Below, in pieces: positions 63,168 through 64,000 of a stretch of 64,000 bases of DNA. Both the position numbers and the translations under genes were made by a program. The stretch's first letter is position 1. Each line of letters starts with the position of its first letter. This DNA is from Anaerolineaceae bacterium (GTDB lineage Bacteria > Chloroflexota > Anaerolineae > Aggregatilineales > Phototrophicaceae), in contig WGMX01000023.1 in NCBI GenBank assembly GCA_016124855.1, forward strand, positions 62,001 through 126,000, read 5' to 3'. The notes under the pieces are model-generated. The model did no database searches, was not told the origin of the DNA, and saw only the letters and a program-made list of their open reading frames with translations.

Positions 63168-63896
63168 TTAATTATTAGTAGACGGATTGTTACTTAGCCG
63201 AACCCATCCGCGGCGTATCGCGTTGACAGCAGCCTGTGTCCGGTCTTCGACGTGTAATTTCTTGAGAATCGAAGTCATATGATTCTTGACGGTCTGCTGA
63301 CTGATATTCAGCTTAACCGCGATTTCTTTGTTGCTTAACCCATCGGTAACAAACTGCAAAATTTCCATTTCACGGTGGCTTAATGGAATGAAATGCTCAT
63401 CAGCATCAACGATGTAAGGCCCGCTCATTGCTGCCACGCTGGATTGAATCCATTCATCAAGCTGTCGTTCATCCATCCGTTCACCGTTCACGACATGCTG
63501 ACCATCAGCGACATCCCGTATCACCTGTATAAGCTGATCAGGCGTAATGTCTTTGGAGCAGTAAGCCGCTGCTCCCGAACGCATGGCGTGCAAAACCTGT
63601 TCTTCATCGTGATAAGCCGTCAACATGATGATCGATGTATTGAGCCGATCAGTCTTGAGTTGACGTGCAACCTGCATGCCATTCACTAAGGGCAGGTTGA
63701 TGTCCAGTATCAAGATTTCAGGTTCAAGCTGGCGCACAAGCCTGAGGGCATCTTCCCCGTTTTCAGCGTATCCGATGACGTTTAAGTCATGCTCTAAACC
63801 GAATGCCTGCTGAAGTCCATCCCTGAACATTGGATGATCATCAACAATCACAATCGATATTCTACGCTGCTTCCGATTATCGTCCCGACTATTCAT
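63168..63896 (-). CDS. NarL/LuxR-family response regulator
   Basis: A 242-residue two-domain regulator. Receiver (~12-130) with acidic DD at 19-20, phospho-acceptor D65 (ILILDINLP), T/S in MLTAYHD and Lys in YCSKDITP. Then a linker and a LuxR-type HTH (~170-232; LSHREMEILQFVTDGLSNKEIAVKLNISQQTVKNHMTSILKKLHVEDRTQAAVNAI). GAGGATCATAA precedes the ATG. Located upstream of the sensor kinase in the same direction as the tad genes, it could regulate them (inference). Confidence 0.92.
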   Translation of the reverse strand: MNSRDDNRKQRRISIVIVDDHPMFRDGLQQAFGLEHDLNVIGYAENGEDALRLVRQLEPEILILDINLPLVNGMQVARQLKTDRLNTSIIMLTAYHDEEQVLHAMRSGAAAYCSKDITPDQLIQVIRDVADGQHVVNGERMDERQLDEWIQSSVAAMSGPYIVDADEHFIPLSHREMEILQFVTDGLSNKEIAVKLNISQQTVKNHMTSILKKLHVEDRTQAAVNAIRRGWVRLSNNPSTNN

Positions 63897-64000
63897 TTAT
63901 GATCCTCGCGCTGAGAGTCTTGGTTAAGATGATCCCGGTGCAAAGCACAGGATGTCTTACAATTCACGTTGTATCATGATTATGGGTAAGATAATTGTTT

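Overview
The window is a gene-dense bacterial chromosome segment of roughly 50% GC (estimated by eye). It has no tRNA, rRNA, CRISPR array, insertion sequence or phage gene that I can see. It most resembles a member of the Chloroflexota (Anaerolineae-like): a RecG with a long extra N-terminal region, a FakA/DegV/DegV cluster, lipoproteins with Thr/Pro-rich linkers, DUF4058, a KorAB-type ferredoxin oxidoreductase and a Tad-type secretion locus headed by two-component genes. The phylum call is an inference from gene content, not from a marker gene.

Layout. 0-14.9 kb (mostly + strand): the end of rpe, then fakA-like, two degV genes, recG, coaD, a DivIVA/SepIVA-like coiled-coil gene, comEC, a YihY-type membrane protein, nusB, tatC and arginase. 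A small minus-strand unit at 12.1-12.65 kb has its own promoter, a 40-codon ORF with a strong Shine-Dalgarno, a terminator, a second small ORF and a second terminator. 15-25.4 kb: a P-type cation ATPase, a fused alpha/beta-hydrolase/acyl-CoA synthetase, two small envelope proteins, a geranylgeranyl-reductase-like flavoprotein coupled to an alkaline-phosphatase-superfamily enzyme, and DUF4058. 25.5-29.2 kb: a FadR-like regulator followed by korA and korB, with a good promoter whose -10 overlaps palindromes. 29.2-34.9 kb: deoxynucleoside kinase, membrane protein, RluE-like pseudouridine synthase, orphan DHp-like protein, aminotransferase, a duplicated RNase H, a repeat-rich gap, and a YhhQ-type queuosine-precursor transporter. 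35-41.7 kb: aconitase divergent from a LysR regulator, a zincin-like protein, and a membrane-anchored DsbA-like protein. 41.8-49.9 kb (minus): HIT protein, fabG, two lipoproteins (beta-propeller; FecR/LysM), an AlbA_2 ATP-binding protein and lon. 50-54.2 kb (+): an anchored Ig-like protein, a PhnD-like lipoprotein and two family-2 glycosyltransferases. 54.3-64 kb (minus): a NarL-type response regulator and DegS-like kinase, then cpaB, tadZ/cpaE, tadA, tadB, tadC, comF and long-form hpf.

Functional themes: (1) lipid and phospholipid-precursor metabolism (FakA/DegV, fused acyl-CoA synthetase, FabG, geranylgeranyl reductase); (2) the TCA node (aconitase, KorAB); (3) envelope and secretion (TatC, Tad, lipoproteins, DsbA-like, glycosyltransferases); (4) DNA uptake and repair (ComEC, ComF, RecG, RNase H). 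The most noteworthy observations are: proteins that keep a fold but have lost signature residues (ComEC nuclease domain, second RNase H domain, TadZ P-loop, kinase N-box); the leader-ORF/terminator unit at 12.4-12.6 kb; a family of about 30-bp self-complementary repeats at 33.95-34.13 kb; and structured non-coding elements inside the Tad locus, including a terminator-like hairpin inside the annotated start of comF. No clearly new multi-gene system is evident.
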